Below, piece after piece: positions 20,824 to 38,800 of a stretch of DNA of 64,000 nucleotides. A program made the position numbers and the translations under genes. How positions within the stretch are numbered: the first letter of the stretch is position 1; every line of letters starts with the position of its first letter. Origin of the DNA: Pratylenchus scribneri (lineage: Eukaryota > Nematoda > Chromadorea > Rhabditida > Pratylenchidae). Below the pieces are notes generated by a model, which saw nothing but the letters and a program-made list of their open reading frames with translations, did not search any database and was not told the origin of the DNA. The stretch lies in NCBI GenBank assembly GCA_030063045.1, contig JAQSEB010000041.1:992001-1056000 (forward strand). Direction: 5' to 3'.

Positions 20824-21391
20824 TAGGGATCGGAAAAATAGTGTTTACACTATTTTTTTCCTAACATTATTTATGCATAAAACGCGATAAAAAACATTTC
20901 TAGCTTGGTTTGAGCTCAAAATATTGAACTTTTTTTGCACTATTTTGCACTATTTTGCCACTTTTGACACTATTTCACTATTTGGATCACTATTTCGCCC
21001 TTTTTATGTCAATTTCGGCCTTTTTTTGTCACTATTTCATGATTTTTATCACTATTTCAACATTTTAGAAATTTTCTGAAAATTCATCCAAAAATTTCTC
21101 TCTTGAAAACTTTTTTTGCCAAAATTTTTTTCCATTAAACCAATTTTGGTCGAAAATTTTTCTCAATAGACCATTTTTCTTGAAAAATTTTCCCCTTTAG
21201 ATTATTTTGACAAATTTTTTGAGTAAATTTTTCTTCAAGAAAATTTTTTTGGTTAAATTTTTGTCAATTTTTTTGAAATTTTCGTCACTTTTTTGGCTTT
21301 TTAACACTATTTTTAACACTATTTTGCGATTTTTGATCACTATTTAGTGTCACTATTTTGCGATTTTTGTGCACTATTTTTCCGATCCCTA
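20824..21391. mobile_element. hAT-type MITE, 568 bp
   Basis: Ends TAGGGATCGGAAAAATAGTG and CACTATTTTTCCGATCCCTA, flanked by ATTATTAT at 20816-20823 and 21392-21399 (8 bp; low complexity, so slightly less certain). The interior repeats CACTATTTTGC motifs. No coding capacity. Confidence 0.82.
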
Positions 21392-21531
21392 ATTATTATT
21401 ATTTTATATCTTGACTTTCTATTTCTCTTCGTCTCATCATTTGTCTCTGCTATTTTTATTTTTTACTCACTCGTTTCTCGTCTCGTCATTTCGTTTCTTT
21501 TAAGACGAGACGAGGACCACGACCCGTGCTA

Positions 21532-23341
21532 GCGCGTTTCGCAAATTTTCTTTTTATTTTTGAATTTAATTTTTTGGCATTTTGAATTTAAAATTAATAA
21601 AATAAAAAATAAATCCAACAAAATAAATTCTATTAATTAAAGCGTAAAGCCGAACCAAAAATAAGATAAACATATTATTTATGCATTGATTTTAATTATA
21701 TAATGTAAAATTAGATTTTTGGAATGGAAATATTAAATAAAGATTAATGTTATTTTGATATGAAATTTTGCATGTCGATCTGCTGCTTGATCAACCGGTT
21801 GTGAGGGAGGACATATAGGAATTTTGGAGGCCAATGTGGGCCTTTCAATCAAAGCAATCAAGATTTATTTACTATTTAAATTTTCTAGGAACCAAAATAT
21901 AACAATTTTTATGCAATCTGAATTGAAATAATAACAAGAAATTGGTTGAAAATATGTGTGGTCTCAGTCTTTATTCCTTCATCTTCAAAACTCCGATTAC
22001 ATTTGTCTTCCTCAATCTTCACTCTCGACATTAACGGTGATCAGCCGCTTGAAAGAAGTCACTTGTACATGGGTGAGCCGTGACCTGAAGAAATATTTAA
22101 TTCAATAAATGAAAAATAAAATCAAATATTTTGTAACACAAAAGAATATGATTTGAATTTCTAATTCATTAGATAAGGAATTTTATTTTAGAGGGCCATT
22201 TATTCGAAAAATATTTAGCGATTAGTAGGCTTTTCTTTGATAAATTAATTTTTTTTTCAGGTCATTTTAAATCATTTATCAATAAACTACCCTATTCTAA
22301 TTAATAATTATATTATAATTTAAAAAAGCAATTTAACGTTTAATAAAATACCAAGGTGTAGAGTTTGTGAGGCGAGTCCTCGTCATCGTTGCGTCGACGA
22401 GACAAACGAACATGAACTCGATATGAAACATTACCTGTGAGAAATTAGAAAATAAATTAAATTCAAAATAGTTTAATTGAATACCGAATGCCTTGAGACC
22501 AAAGGAATTTGTTCAGCCGAGTGTCGATGTGAACACTGGACTGTCCATTTGCTTCTCGGCAAATTTCTTCACCTCTTTGATGGCGCGCGGTGCTCGTTAT
22601 TTGAAGCCACTGAATTAAAGTGTTAAAATATAGTATGTAATTTTGTAAAGAATAAAGAATGAAAAATCAATTATTGTGGTTTATCTATCCTATCCTCTCA
22701 AACATTATGGATTGAGCTGGCCAAGACGAATTGAATGGTATATATAATTTGCTATGGTTATGGTTTGGTCAACAATTAAAGGGTATTAAATGGATAAACT
22801 CATTTTTTGGTTCAAAATTAAGTTGGAATTGGCTACAATAAAATTATATTTAAATGATGGGTCTTGACGAAATTTATCAATTTTCAATTGTATAGAAACC
22901 ATAAAAATCTTTTGCTCTCTTTAAATGTTTTTTTTTTCTATTTTAAATATTTGGATTGAATGAGTTTAATAGAATTATTAAAATATAAACCGTATATTCC
23001 ATGGATGGATTTGTGTATATGAATCGTGTATTCACGGGTGACCACCTTATTCGGTGAGCTCTTATTCGTTTTCTCGCCTCGCTGCTTTTTTGCTGCCATT
23101 TGCTCGTAGTTTTTTTTTGTCGATTATTGTAATTGATATATTCTGAAAATTTTAGATTATTTACATATAATTAAAATCAGTAGATAAATAATTTATTTAA
23201 TATTTTATTTGAGTTTTTCGCCTTTTCAATAAGTAAGTTTTGCTTTTGCTACATTTATTATTTATTTTTTTTATTTATTAATTTTAAATTAAAAATGCCA
23301 AAAAAAAATTTAAAAATAAAAAGAAAATTTGCGAAACGCGC
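21532..23341. mobile_element. Inverted-repeat-bounded segment carrying the rpl-31 pseudogene
   Basis: About 83-bp inverted repeats: GCGCGTTTCGCAAATTTTCT onward at 21532-21614 and its complement AGAAAATTTGCGAAACGCGC ending 23341. They share TTGGCATTTT and TTTAAAATTAATAAA further in. The 1.8-kb interior contains one recognisable gene remnant. Target duplication not found; a second copy of AAATTTGCGAAACGC lies just outside on the right. Confidence 0.65.
22012..23099 (-). pseudogene. rpl-31: Ribosomal protein eL31 (rpl-31) pseudogene, intron-containing
   Basis: Minus strand. Exon 1 at 22991-23099 starts with ATG and encodes a lysine-rich N-terminus followed by VVTREYTIHIH, as in eL31. Exon 2 (22485-22609) encodes GFK-stop-RAPRAIKEVKKFAEKQM, then needs a frame change to read VHIDTRLNKFLWSQGIR. 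Exon 3 (22352-22434) encodes [20 protein letters not shown] but its junction has an extra T giving a stop. Exon 4 (22012-22084) encodes QVTSFKRLITVNVESED after several inserted bases. AATAAA (minus) lies at 21969-21974. At least four lesions in a gene of about 125 codons argue for a dead copy. Introns are retained, so it arose by DNA duplication, not retroposition. Confidence 0.86.
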
Positions 23342-23453
23342 TTTTTTGCTAAATTTGCGAAACGCCACAGCACCCCACGACCACACCACACCCACGCCAG
23401 AGTATAAAATAAATCAATAAAATCCCAAAATAGCTAACGTACAAAAAGACTAA

Positions 23454-23572
23454 GGCCATGTGTATACTTCAAAACTTTCATGGACTTTCATGAAAGTTTT
23501 CTCCTTAAAAAAACTTTCATGCAAGTTTTTAAGGAGAAACTTTCATGAAAGTTTTGAAGTATACACAAGGCC
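23454..23572. mobile_element. PIF/Harbinger-like MITE, 119 bp
   Basis: Near-complete hairpin with ends GGCCATGTGTATACTTC and GAAGTATACACAAGGCC. Flanked by TAA on each side (23451-23453 and 23573-23575), the 3-bp TWA duplication typical of PIF/Harbinger elements. Confidence 0.72.
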
Positions 23573-23575
23573 TAA

Positions 23576-24533
23576 TGAATTAATATATTACCCAACCAAA
23601 AGATTTTAGTAGCAGAGACATAGATAGACAAGTCATTTGTCATGGTGCAACGTACAACAAAACAAAACTGACTATTTTTCTTGTTTTAGGCTTTTTAGTA
23701 AATAGCAAACAACACATTTCATATTTCCCTATTCCCTTAATCAAATCAATAAAAGCACATCACATATACCAAAATCTTTTCTAGGGTATTTTAACTTGAG
23801 TAACTCTGGTTGATCATAATTATAATAAGATCAAGCAAAAATTAGGTAATCCAAAATCTGCATATTTTTAGGCCAAACAATGTCATAAAATTTTGTGCTA
23901 AAATCGTCTGATGAATCTTCTTATTTCGAATAGGAATCAATTCGATGCTCTCACCTCACAAAATTTTAAAAATAGCTTTCCAATAATACAATTCTATACA
24001 TAAATACTTTGATATTTTATATGTCTATTATTTAAGATTGCACATATTTTTTAAGTATAAACTTCATTCATAATGCGTCCGGTCGGCCTTTTTTACCCTC
24101 AACTTTCTCATCCAATCAAAAATCGTAAAGTGCCCCAGGTTTTTATTTTCTTTTTTAAAATTTCGACTCGGTCAAAGTTGTAGAAATTTGGGTACAATTG
24201 CAGTTTAGGTACTGGAAGAGAAAAGGGATGAGGATGATGAAAAAGAAGAGATGAAGCTGAGGATGATCTTCATCACCTTCATCATTATCTTCGTCTTCTT
24301 CTCCATCTTCAACATCCTCATCCTTTATCGCTTTATCCCTTCTAGTACTTAAAACTGCAATATACCGAAAATCTTTAAAAAATAAACCGATATAAATATA
24401 TCGTCCAAAAATTTTAATATTTTCAGTTTTCATTTTCAATTTGTACTCGATTTTGCGCTCGTGGTGGCCGTAGTGAATCAATGTAAATGATTTTTTAACA
24501 AACATTTTGTATTTCACTTTTGTATATTTATAG
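23576..24533. other. Intergenic, no gene established
   Basis: AT-rich. A minus-strand acidic frame at 24155-24517 (Asp/Glu-rich middle) has no recognisable domain and overlaps an AG/TC purine-rich tract. Possible upstream exons of the next gene could hide here. Confidence 0.35.
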
Positions 24534-26303
24534 GTTCAATTGGCAGGCGAAGTTTTTGAAGAAAGATGAGGACTTAATGAAAATGCACTCCAAAATCGAA
24601 GAACTTTGGAAAGAGAACAAGGAATTGGCAGTGAATATGAAGGAGTTGGAAATTAAAAAGGTTAATAATAATAAATTTAGATTTTTGGTAATAAAAATGA
24701 AATATCCGGCTTAATTGTCCCTTAAAAGGGGCTTAATTTTGCAACAAATCTTAGGTAATTTCAATTAAGAATTATAAAACGGTTTTTTAACATCCCTGAT
24801 GAGGTGAGTGGAAATCAAAAAGGAGGTGCGCAGACCGATTTGGCCAAACCGGTTTAAAAGTTTGGAATTGATAAAATAAGTGGTTTTCGATGTTGGGGAT
24901 AACGAATAAATACAAAGTTTATTTCATGTTTTGGCCGGCTTCGATGTTTAAATCGGTAGTGCGCGAGACTAGGTTTGGGTTGTTTTACTTCTGACTTCGC
25001 GAGAATCTTGCACCTAACCATAACCCGAACCCTAGCCCCTAACTAAGTAACCTTATGCTTTAAACTACAGATTTGAACCGAAACAGTCAAAATCGCACTC
25101 GTGCACGACATCAGGGCCGTAGCCAGGGGGGGGGCGCAGGGGGCGCGCGCCCTCCCCAGCCGGGCGAAGTGCCAAAAAAAAAAGTAAAGGGGGACCCTTT
25201 AGTTTTTCAATTTTCATAAAAATTCAACAAAATTTTTCGCTGCGCGGCCATTTTTAGCCAAAATTTTTCGCGCGCACCCCCCATCAGGAATTTCTGGCTA
25301 CGGCCCTGCACGACATGTTTATACATCAATCATCAATCCGCACCCAAAACCTGAAATAAACCCAAAATTCATGATCACCATCATCGAAAACCTTTAATAT
25401 ATCAATTTAAAACTTTTAAACCGGTTTCGCCAAATCGGCAGCGCACCTCCTTTTTGACTTCAGCGCACCTCATCAGGAATTTAAAAACCCGTTTTATAAA
25501 GCTTAATTCAAATTCCCCAAGATTTGGTGCAAAATTCAGCCCCTTTTGAGGGACAATTAAGCTTTTGCGAAAAAAGAAATAGACATGTCTATAGTCTAGT
25601 ATGATAAGTATGCTATTGTTTAGTACCTCTATGCATTTCCTAGTATTTTTTTGCTTGTAAATAAAAATAGCTGAAAACTACATAAAAATGAAATTGATTT
25701 TTCAGATAGAGGTAACCACAAAACTTTTGGAACTGGAAGGTCTATTGTCGCCCAGAGGGGCATACGAATACTTTTTATCATCGAAAAGCGGAATAATCCC
25801 GGACCATATTGCCATTAAAAAACGACTCGGAAATGACAAAAAGAAGCGGATCATCTTTGTTTACCAAACGAAGCAAAAGTTCAGGGACAATGTGAAGAAG
25901 ATCTTTGGGAGGCAACCCAAAGAAGAAGAAATTGCGAATTGGGCAGACGAATTCTTTGCTTGCTGCAGCGATAAAATACACACATACAAATTGGAAAGGA
26001 TTGTGGCGGGTCCGAATGATTACCGGCTTGACCATCGGAAACTGCTCAAAGCCATTTGCGAGACTTTGGGAGTAGCGTCAGACATTTCACTGTTTGTGGC
26101 CTACAATTTTTAATTAAATAAATTTTTATTTCAGGGACCCAGATCCTTTTGAGGATGAAAAATCGTCAAGTGTACATTTGCCAACAGGGGAAGGAACTGA
26201 TGAAGAGCAAAATGGAAAGGTGAATAAAATTGTTTATTACATTTATATTACCTTTTTGATTTCAAAGAATCATTTGTCGGACGAAAAGAAGAAAGACGAT
26301 TGA
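24534..26303 (+). CDS. Unrecognised protein with N-terminal coiled coil
   Basis: Exons about 24534-24660, 25706-26076, 26135-26219 and 26268-26303 (TGA) join in phase. Exon 1 is a charged heptad-rich helix (KIEELWKENKELAVNMKELE). Exon 2 encodes a 123-residue domain with SPRGAYEYFLSSKSGIIPDH, KKRIIFVYQTKQKFRDNVKK and IFGRQPKEEEIANWADEFF. The tail is acidic (DPDPFEDEKSSS). I do not recognise the family. Intron 1 carries a MULE-type MITE with a hAT element nested in it. The start codon is not resolved; ATG at 24520 precedes a possible acceptor. Confidence 0.6.
24708..25562. mobile_element. Non-autonomous MULE-related element
   Basis: Ends GGCTTAATTGTCCCTTAAAA and TTTTGAGGGACAATTAAGC, then GGGGCTTAATTTTGCA and its counterpart. 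These closely match the termini of the MULE at 9598-12415, so that element family could mobilise it. Inner arms (AAAGGAGGTGCGCAGACCGA at left, complement at right) make it a long foldback. Interrupted by a hAT element at 25112-25308. A perfect target duplication was not found. Confidence 0.8.
25112..25308. mobile_element. hAT-type MITE, 197 bp, CAGGGCCGTAGCCAG ends
   Basis: Inverted ends CAGGGCCGTAGCCAG and CTGGCTACGGCCCTG with exact 8-bp direct repeats CACGACAT at 25104-25111 and 25309-25316. The CAGGGCCG terminus is common among animal hAT elements. The interior has TTTTTCGCTGCGCGGCCA, similar to sequence inside the 6181-6826 element at about 6360-6410. Confidence 0.93.
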
Positions 26304-26587
26304 GATCGGTTGGAGACTCGAATGGTGGAGGAAAATAGGAAGAAATTTGACCTCAATGATAATAAATAAATTGTGTTTAATCTATAATTCAACGCGGGTG
26401 TTTAATTCTACCATGCTCATTTTACATTATCATTTTTGGAATTTTAAATTTAATCGATAATAAAAATTTCCAAATTTTAATCACATTTATAGTTTTTGCA
26501 ATGATGATGATTTATCATAATCAAACATTATCTTTTATTTATGTTAATTAATTGAACCATTTTATTAATTTGAAAGTTCATTAATCA
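26304..26587. promoter_or_regulatory. Short intergenic region before cullin-2
   Basis: AT-rich, about 280 bp between a TGA stop and the cullin-2 ATG on the same strand. AATAAATAAATT at about 26361 may be the poly(A) signal of the preceding gene. It presumably also contains the cullin-2 promoter unless the two genes are co-transcribed. Confidence 0.4.
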
Positions 26588-32359
<5,772 letters not shown>

Positions 32360-32888
32360 ATCGATAATATTTTTATGATAAAAAGTAAAAAAAAATGTAT
32401 TATTTTTATTCCATTTATATACTTTGAAGAAAACCAATGTTTTCAATTCTTTAATATTTTTAAAATAGGTATTTTGTTTGAACATTTTAAAATGTAAAAG
32501 AAATCAAGCAAGGTAAGCTTAAATATTAGGATGACACGATCACGATTACGAAAAAAACCCACCAAAGTAAACGTAACATCGCTTTAAAAGAACAAAGAAA
32601 AACCTTGAATTTCACCACGAATTAAAGAGCAATACTATAGTGCTAGGTTGAGCGAGGAAAAGGGTAGAGAACAATAAGAGCAAATATTCGTTGCTTTCTT
32701 CCTACTTTTTCCGTTTCTCATCATTTACTTTGGGGTTTATTACGCGGCGGAACCGCAAAGAAATCAAAACCATATTTACGCGTCCATCCATATTTATATT
32801 TAATATCCAATTTATTCATTTTTATAAATAAAATTCAACAAATATTCATTCAAAAAAACCACATTTTGCAGCTTAAATATTGATAAAA
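32360..32888. promoter_or_regulatory. Intergenic region between cullin-2 and the SSL-1-like gene
   Basis: About 530 bp between stop and start on the same strand. GTTTATTACGCGGCGGAACC near 32735 stands out as GC-richer. Contains the cullin-2 3' UTR and probably the remodeller promoter. The spacing would also allow a nematode operon, but I see no trans-splicing signal that decides it. Confidence 0.4.
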
Positions 32889-35800
32889 ATGGATCGCGAG
32901 AGTAAAAATCATCTTCCGGTCGCATCTCATATAAATGAATTTTTGATTCGAGCACTGCACACTGAAGCGCAGTCATTACAAGAATTTCCGGAATTAAACA
33001 TCTCAAGGTTTTATATTGATTTGATATTTATTATTGATTATCGATTTTTCAGTGACTTCACACCACCAATTTCCACACAATTAAATGGTCTTCTAACAGA
33101 AGTTGCAAAATCAGCCAAACAAAATGAATTGTGTCCATCAACGTAAGCATTGATTGGACTAATCAATAATCAATCGATTCATTTAAAGGAAGCCATCTAC
33201 TTCAAAAATTTCTCCGGCAGAATTCAAGCCAATACAAATAATAATTGGCGATAATAACGTAAAATTGGTTCAACTAAATCTCTAAAGTAATATTTTATTT
33301 AAGGACGCAGATGTTCCTTCGACCAGTTCATCGCTGGTCAGTTCACAACCAGAATCATTGCAGGTTAATAATATAAAAACTTATGTAGTTTAAGTCCAAA
33401 ATTTACAAAAGTGGAGGGGCCGACCTTTAGGTCAAGGTTTAATTAAGGCTAGGTTTTGGACTCGCTAGGATTTATAAAGAAGATTTTTACCCAAAAATTT
33501 TCCAAAAATGTTAACTAGGTCCGGTCTCACCTAAACTTTTGGAAATTTTGGACAAACTTCAAAGTTTAGAAAAATCAATACTATTAGTAAAAATGGAATA
33601 TTTTAAAGGATGCAAAAGTGTACAATCGGATAAGGGAATTGCGAGAAGCTGGCCTCTGGGATTCAACAAAGCTGCCAAAATGTGAAGATCCGCCGAGGAG
33701 AAAAACTCATTGGGATTTTGTGTTGGAAGAAGTGCTGTGGATGGCGACCGACTTCAAAAATGAACGGAAGACGAAACGACATTGGGCTAGGAAGGTTTGT
33801 TAAAAATTAAATTTCCAAAAACCTCAAGGTTTTTATTACCCAAAAACAAGGTTTTTATTACCCAAAAAACCTCAAGGTTTTTATTATCCAAAAAACCTCA
33901 AGTTTTTATTGCCAAAAAACCTCAAGTTTTTATTGCCAAAAACATTATGTTTTTATTTTTAAATTTAAAAATTTTAGATTGCTTCAAATGCCAAAGCTGT
34001 ATGGCGGAAAACGCGGGATAATAACAAAAAACAATCCACATCAACATTTGGAAGGGATGAGAAGGAAGCGAAGCGAGTTTGTTCTTCAATTGCAAAGATG
34101 ATCCGGGAATTTTGGCAGAATGTGGACAAAGTTGTTGATTTCAGAGCGAATGTAAATTTTTAATTTAAAATATTATAATATGTTACGTCCAATTTTGAAA
34201 TTGGTCAGGCCTTTAGCCAACCTATTTTGGGAAATCTCGACTTTTGGGTAACCCAGAAACTCGAGAATGGGCTCATTCCTCATTCGACTTAGCACGGTCA
34301 ATTTAGTCTAAGAAATTTCAATTTCATACTCTTATTAAACCTTCGGCAAAAGTTAGTAAACCAAAACCGGTTTGGGTTTAAACACCGGTTCAGCTTTTCA
34401 AAACTAGCGTAAACTAGTTTGAAATTGAAATTTCATAGACTAAATCGACCATAACGAATCGAATGAGACTATTCTCGAATCTGTACGATGCCTAGAAGTT
34501 GAGAAATTTCCAAAATTGTCTGGCTAAGGGCCTTTCCAATCGGAATTGGCCAATTTCCGTAATCAGCCAAAACATTTAAAATACTTAAAATTTAGGAAAT
34601 TGTCGAATCGAAGAAGCGCAAAGCCCTCGACCAGCATTTGAATTTCCTTGTTGGCGCAGCGGATAAAATTACATCAATTATTCAAGAAAGTTTGGCCGAA
34701 TCACCGTTGATGAGACAATCCACACATACCTCAATGGCTGATGAACAATCCGACTCGGAGGAAGAGAATGAAGACGGAACCGATGATGAGACAACAATCC
34801 AAAAGGAAGAAGAGGCCGCAAATGCACAGAATCAACAGCAGGAAGAGGAGCTGGATGATTTGTACAAGGAGAGGGATATGGACATAGATCAGCTGCTCAC
34901 TACGGTATATTTTGCGCATTTTTAAGGGGTGGAGAGTCATGTAAATAAAAAGTTCAAGACATGTTTTAAAAAATTGATTTTTTTTAGTAATTTTTGGACT
35001 TATCTAAAACCATTTTTAATAAATTTTCAAAAAAAAAATGCCTTAAAAGAGGGTCAAAATCGGTTTTTAAGTCTAAAAAATTCGGATCGATTCGAATTTT
35101 GACCACACATAAATGTTTTACCAGTTCTGCACTTTCATCACCAATCGGGGAAAATTTTCAACTTCCAAAATTTACTATTTTAATCAAAAATTTTCCTTTT
35201 TATTGCAATTTTGATTATAATTGCCATAAAAATTTCAAAAAATGTAAAATTATATAGAAAAAGTGAAAAATATGTAAATATTTAAAACTCAAAAATAAGT
35301 AAATTAATATAAGTTGAAAATACTTTTTTCATGCTTATTTCGGTGTTTTAATATTAGGAAAATATTTACATAACTAAAACTATCCTCCCCCATACATAAT
35401 TTTCTGAATATTTTTAATTTATTTTAGTTACCACGTGGATATCTCAATTCTTTGGTTCCACTGAAAAATGCCGAAGATTTTGATGAGGAAAACAGTAGTC
35501 GAATGGAAAGTGTTGAGGATGAACAAACAAAAGAAATGGAAGCGGCGGCAAATGCGGCCATATTAAATGATAAACCGGATTTACAAAATGTTGATTGTGA
35601 AAAATTGACATCCGAAAATAGTGAAGTGCGCCGAAAGGAGTTGGACAATATTGCGGAGGCGGCGCTGGAATTTCAACCAAGAGGATATACATTGGAAACC
35701 ACCGAGGTTTGCCATTATTAAATATTTATTCGGTTGAGGTCCTTTCCATCTCATACTACCAATTTTTACGATCTGCAACTCACCACCCATTTAACCAATA

Positions 35801-38800
35801 TAAATGACATATAGAGTACATTTAATAGGTTTAAATTGTGGCTATCTATTGTTATATAGGACCATCCAAAACTATAATGTTTTGTTTTGGCCAAGCTTTG
35901 GCCATAAATACAAAAAGCAAAGGCGATTTTTCTAAATTTTTGGACATATCTTGGCTAAAACTACAATTTTGGATGATTAATATATACCAATGGATAGCCA
36001 ATAGTAGGGCTAAAAAATGCTTTCAAGATCATTTAAATTGGATAATTGGGTGGCAAGCTGCAACTCATCAAATTACCTGTGATGGAAGTGACAAGAAGGA
36101 AATGTCCCTCGCCGTCTTTTTTTTAAAAAAACCTTAATAATTAAATTATTTTTAAAAATTAATCCCAAAATATTAGGTGAAAACCGAACTACCCTTCCTT
36201 CTATGTGGGCAACTCCGAGAATATCAATTGGTTGGGCTGGATTGGCTTGTGACACTGTACGAGAAGAATTTGAATGGAATATTGGCCGATGAGATGGGCC
36301 TGGGCAAAACCATCCAAACCATAGCACTGCTGGCACATTTGGCTTGCGCCAGGGCCATTTGGGGTCCACATCTGATAATTGTGCCCACATCCGTAATACT
36401 CAACTGGGAAATGGAACTGAAGAAATGGTGCCCTTCGCTGAAAATTCTAACCTATTTTGGCACTGCAAAAGAGCGGGCCGAGAAACGAAAGGTTTGTTTG
36501 ATGATTGGGGAGTTGGTTTTTGGGTTCCAATTTTTATGAATCAGATTTAATATGAAAAGCAAACAAAAATAATGTTTTGAGCATTTATTTCATATTTTAG
36601 ACTTAATTTTTTTACCTAATTTTACCTATTTTGGTAATTTTTCGGGTAAAATTTCATTGGAAAAATGCAATAAAAACCCGCAATAAAAACCCAAAAATCA
36701 CATATTTTGAGGTTCCCAAAACCTATTTTTGGGCAATGCACCAATTTTTGCAATTTTGTTGACCTATAAATTGACCTAATTTTACCTATTTTTGGCACTT
36801 ATTTGGGTAAAAATTTCAGTAGAAAAATGCAATAAAAACCAAAAATCCATATATTTTAGGATCCCGAAACCTATTTTGGCAAATTTTACAAAAAAAAAAA
36901 TTAAATAGGCATTTATTTTGACCATTTTTGAGACCTGATAATCCTCAAAAAAATGACACAATAAAATAACAAAATTTATAGGGATGGTCTAAAATGAATG
37001 CTTTCCACGTCTGCATCACTTCCTACAAGCTGGCCACCCAGGATATTCGAGCATTCAAGAAGAAGGCCTGGCAATATTTGATATTGGATGAGGCACAAAA
37101 TATTAAAAATTTTCGAAGTCAACGCTGGCAAATGTTGCTTGGACTGCGTTCGAGGAGAAGACTTTTGTTGACAGGTTCAATTTTTGGCATAATTTTTAGG
37201 CTGGCTAGAGTTTAAAAATTTTTAGCCATGAGTGACCCACGCTTTTGCCTAAATTTAGGTCTCAGGTTCGAACCCACTCGAAAGCAAATGATTTTTTCGG
37301 GCATTTTAGTCACTTTTATGAACTAAACATTCTAAAAATTTTAAAAATTTTTTAATTGAAAAAATTTTCAAAAATCTCAACTCGAAATGGTAGATCAGAT
37401 ACCCTTCACGTTGGAAATTTGGAGGTCACGGGTTCGAATCCGCTCAGAGGAAAAAATATTTTTTTTCCGGCTTTTTTTTTTGTCACATTTTGAATTTTTT
37501 ATATACATTCTACTTCATTTTTAGACAAAAAAAAATTGTAAAATTTTCAAATTTCGATCCAAAAGGAAACCTCACTTTTACAAATTTTAGGGGTCACAGG
37601 TTCGAATCCGCTCCGAGGAAGGTTTTTTTTTCTGGCTTGATAACCATTTTGCATTTTAAATAAAAACAATATGTAGTATATTTCGAGAGGAAATACAGTA
37701 AATAGAACAAAGCCAAAATTCTAATTTAATAACATTTTTAATATTTTATGGACAATTATTTAAGGTACTCCATTGCAAAATTCCCTTATGGAATTGTGGG
37801 CTTTGCTCCATTTTCTGATGCCAAATGTGTTCGCATCGCATGATGATTTCAAGGATTGGTTCCACAATCCAATCACCGGGATGGTTGAGGGCACAAACGA
37901 AGTGGATCAAGCGCTGGTTCAACGGCTGCACAAGGTCAAAAATTTAATTTAGAATTTGTATAATTTATACTTTCAGGTACTTCGTCCATTCATTTTGCGT
38001 CGACTGAAATCGGAGGTGGAAAAGCAGCTGCCAACGAAGACGGAAAAAATAATTCCTTGCTCTCTTTCAAAACGACAGCGATTCCTCTACAATGAATTCT
38101 TGTCCAAAACAGCGTTAGTTTAAAATAAAAAAATTTGAAATGGCTTAAAATAGACCTTAAGATTCAATTCCAATATTTTAATAAAAAAATAGGGGTTAAC
38201 TTGGTTGGGGCAAAATATAAATGATTTTTATGAAATTTTGTGCTCCAATAATTTTTAATTGCGGAAGGGACAATTTAATTTACAGATTCGAATCTTAAAT
38301 GCCCAGAGAATTTTACATTACACGATTATAGAGCGGACTCTAGGGTTACGAGCAAAATGACACCTTTAGCCATTGGTATAGCGCTAGCTTTATTGTACTC
38401 GAGTTCGATTCCCATGAGTGAATTATCATTTTTTCATTTCATTTTTTTTCTTATTTTGGGTTTCAAAATGAAAATAAGGTTAACAAATAGCTCATCCGTT
38501 TCCAAAATCACATTGAAAATGATCAAATTTACACATTTTCAGTACCGTTGAAAACCTCCGCTCTGGGAATATGCTCTCCGTTTTGGGCGTCATCATGCAA
38601 TTACGAAAATGTTGCAATCATCCAAATCTGTTCGAGCCACGGCCCGTTATCTCTCCATATGTTGCGCCAATGATCTCACCACAATTCCCTCGGCTCATTT
38701 TCTCCATTCAATCACAACAATCCAATGACAATAGGAGAGTGAATTTGTTAATTCAAAACTTCCATACATCAATGAATGCTTGGACGGTTTTCAATGAAAT

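Noticed and set aside
22012..23099. Functional rpl-31 gene
   Set aside because: Stop after GFK, a frame change in exon 2, a stop at the exon 3 junction and extra bases in exon 4 cannot be rescued by one splicing change.
24155..24517. Acidic minus-strand frame of 120 codons
   Set aside because: Asp/Glu run derives from a TCATCTTC-type tract; no domain or splice support.
36073..36390. Minus-strand frame over SSL-1 exon 9
   Set aside because: Shadow of the SNF2 motif I exon, which matches the family strongly on the plus strand.
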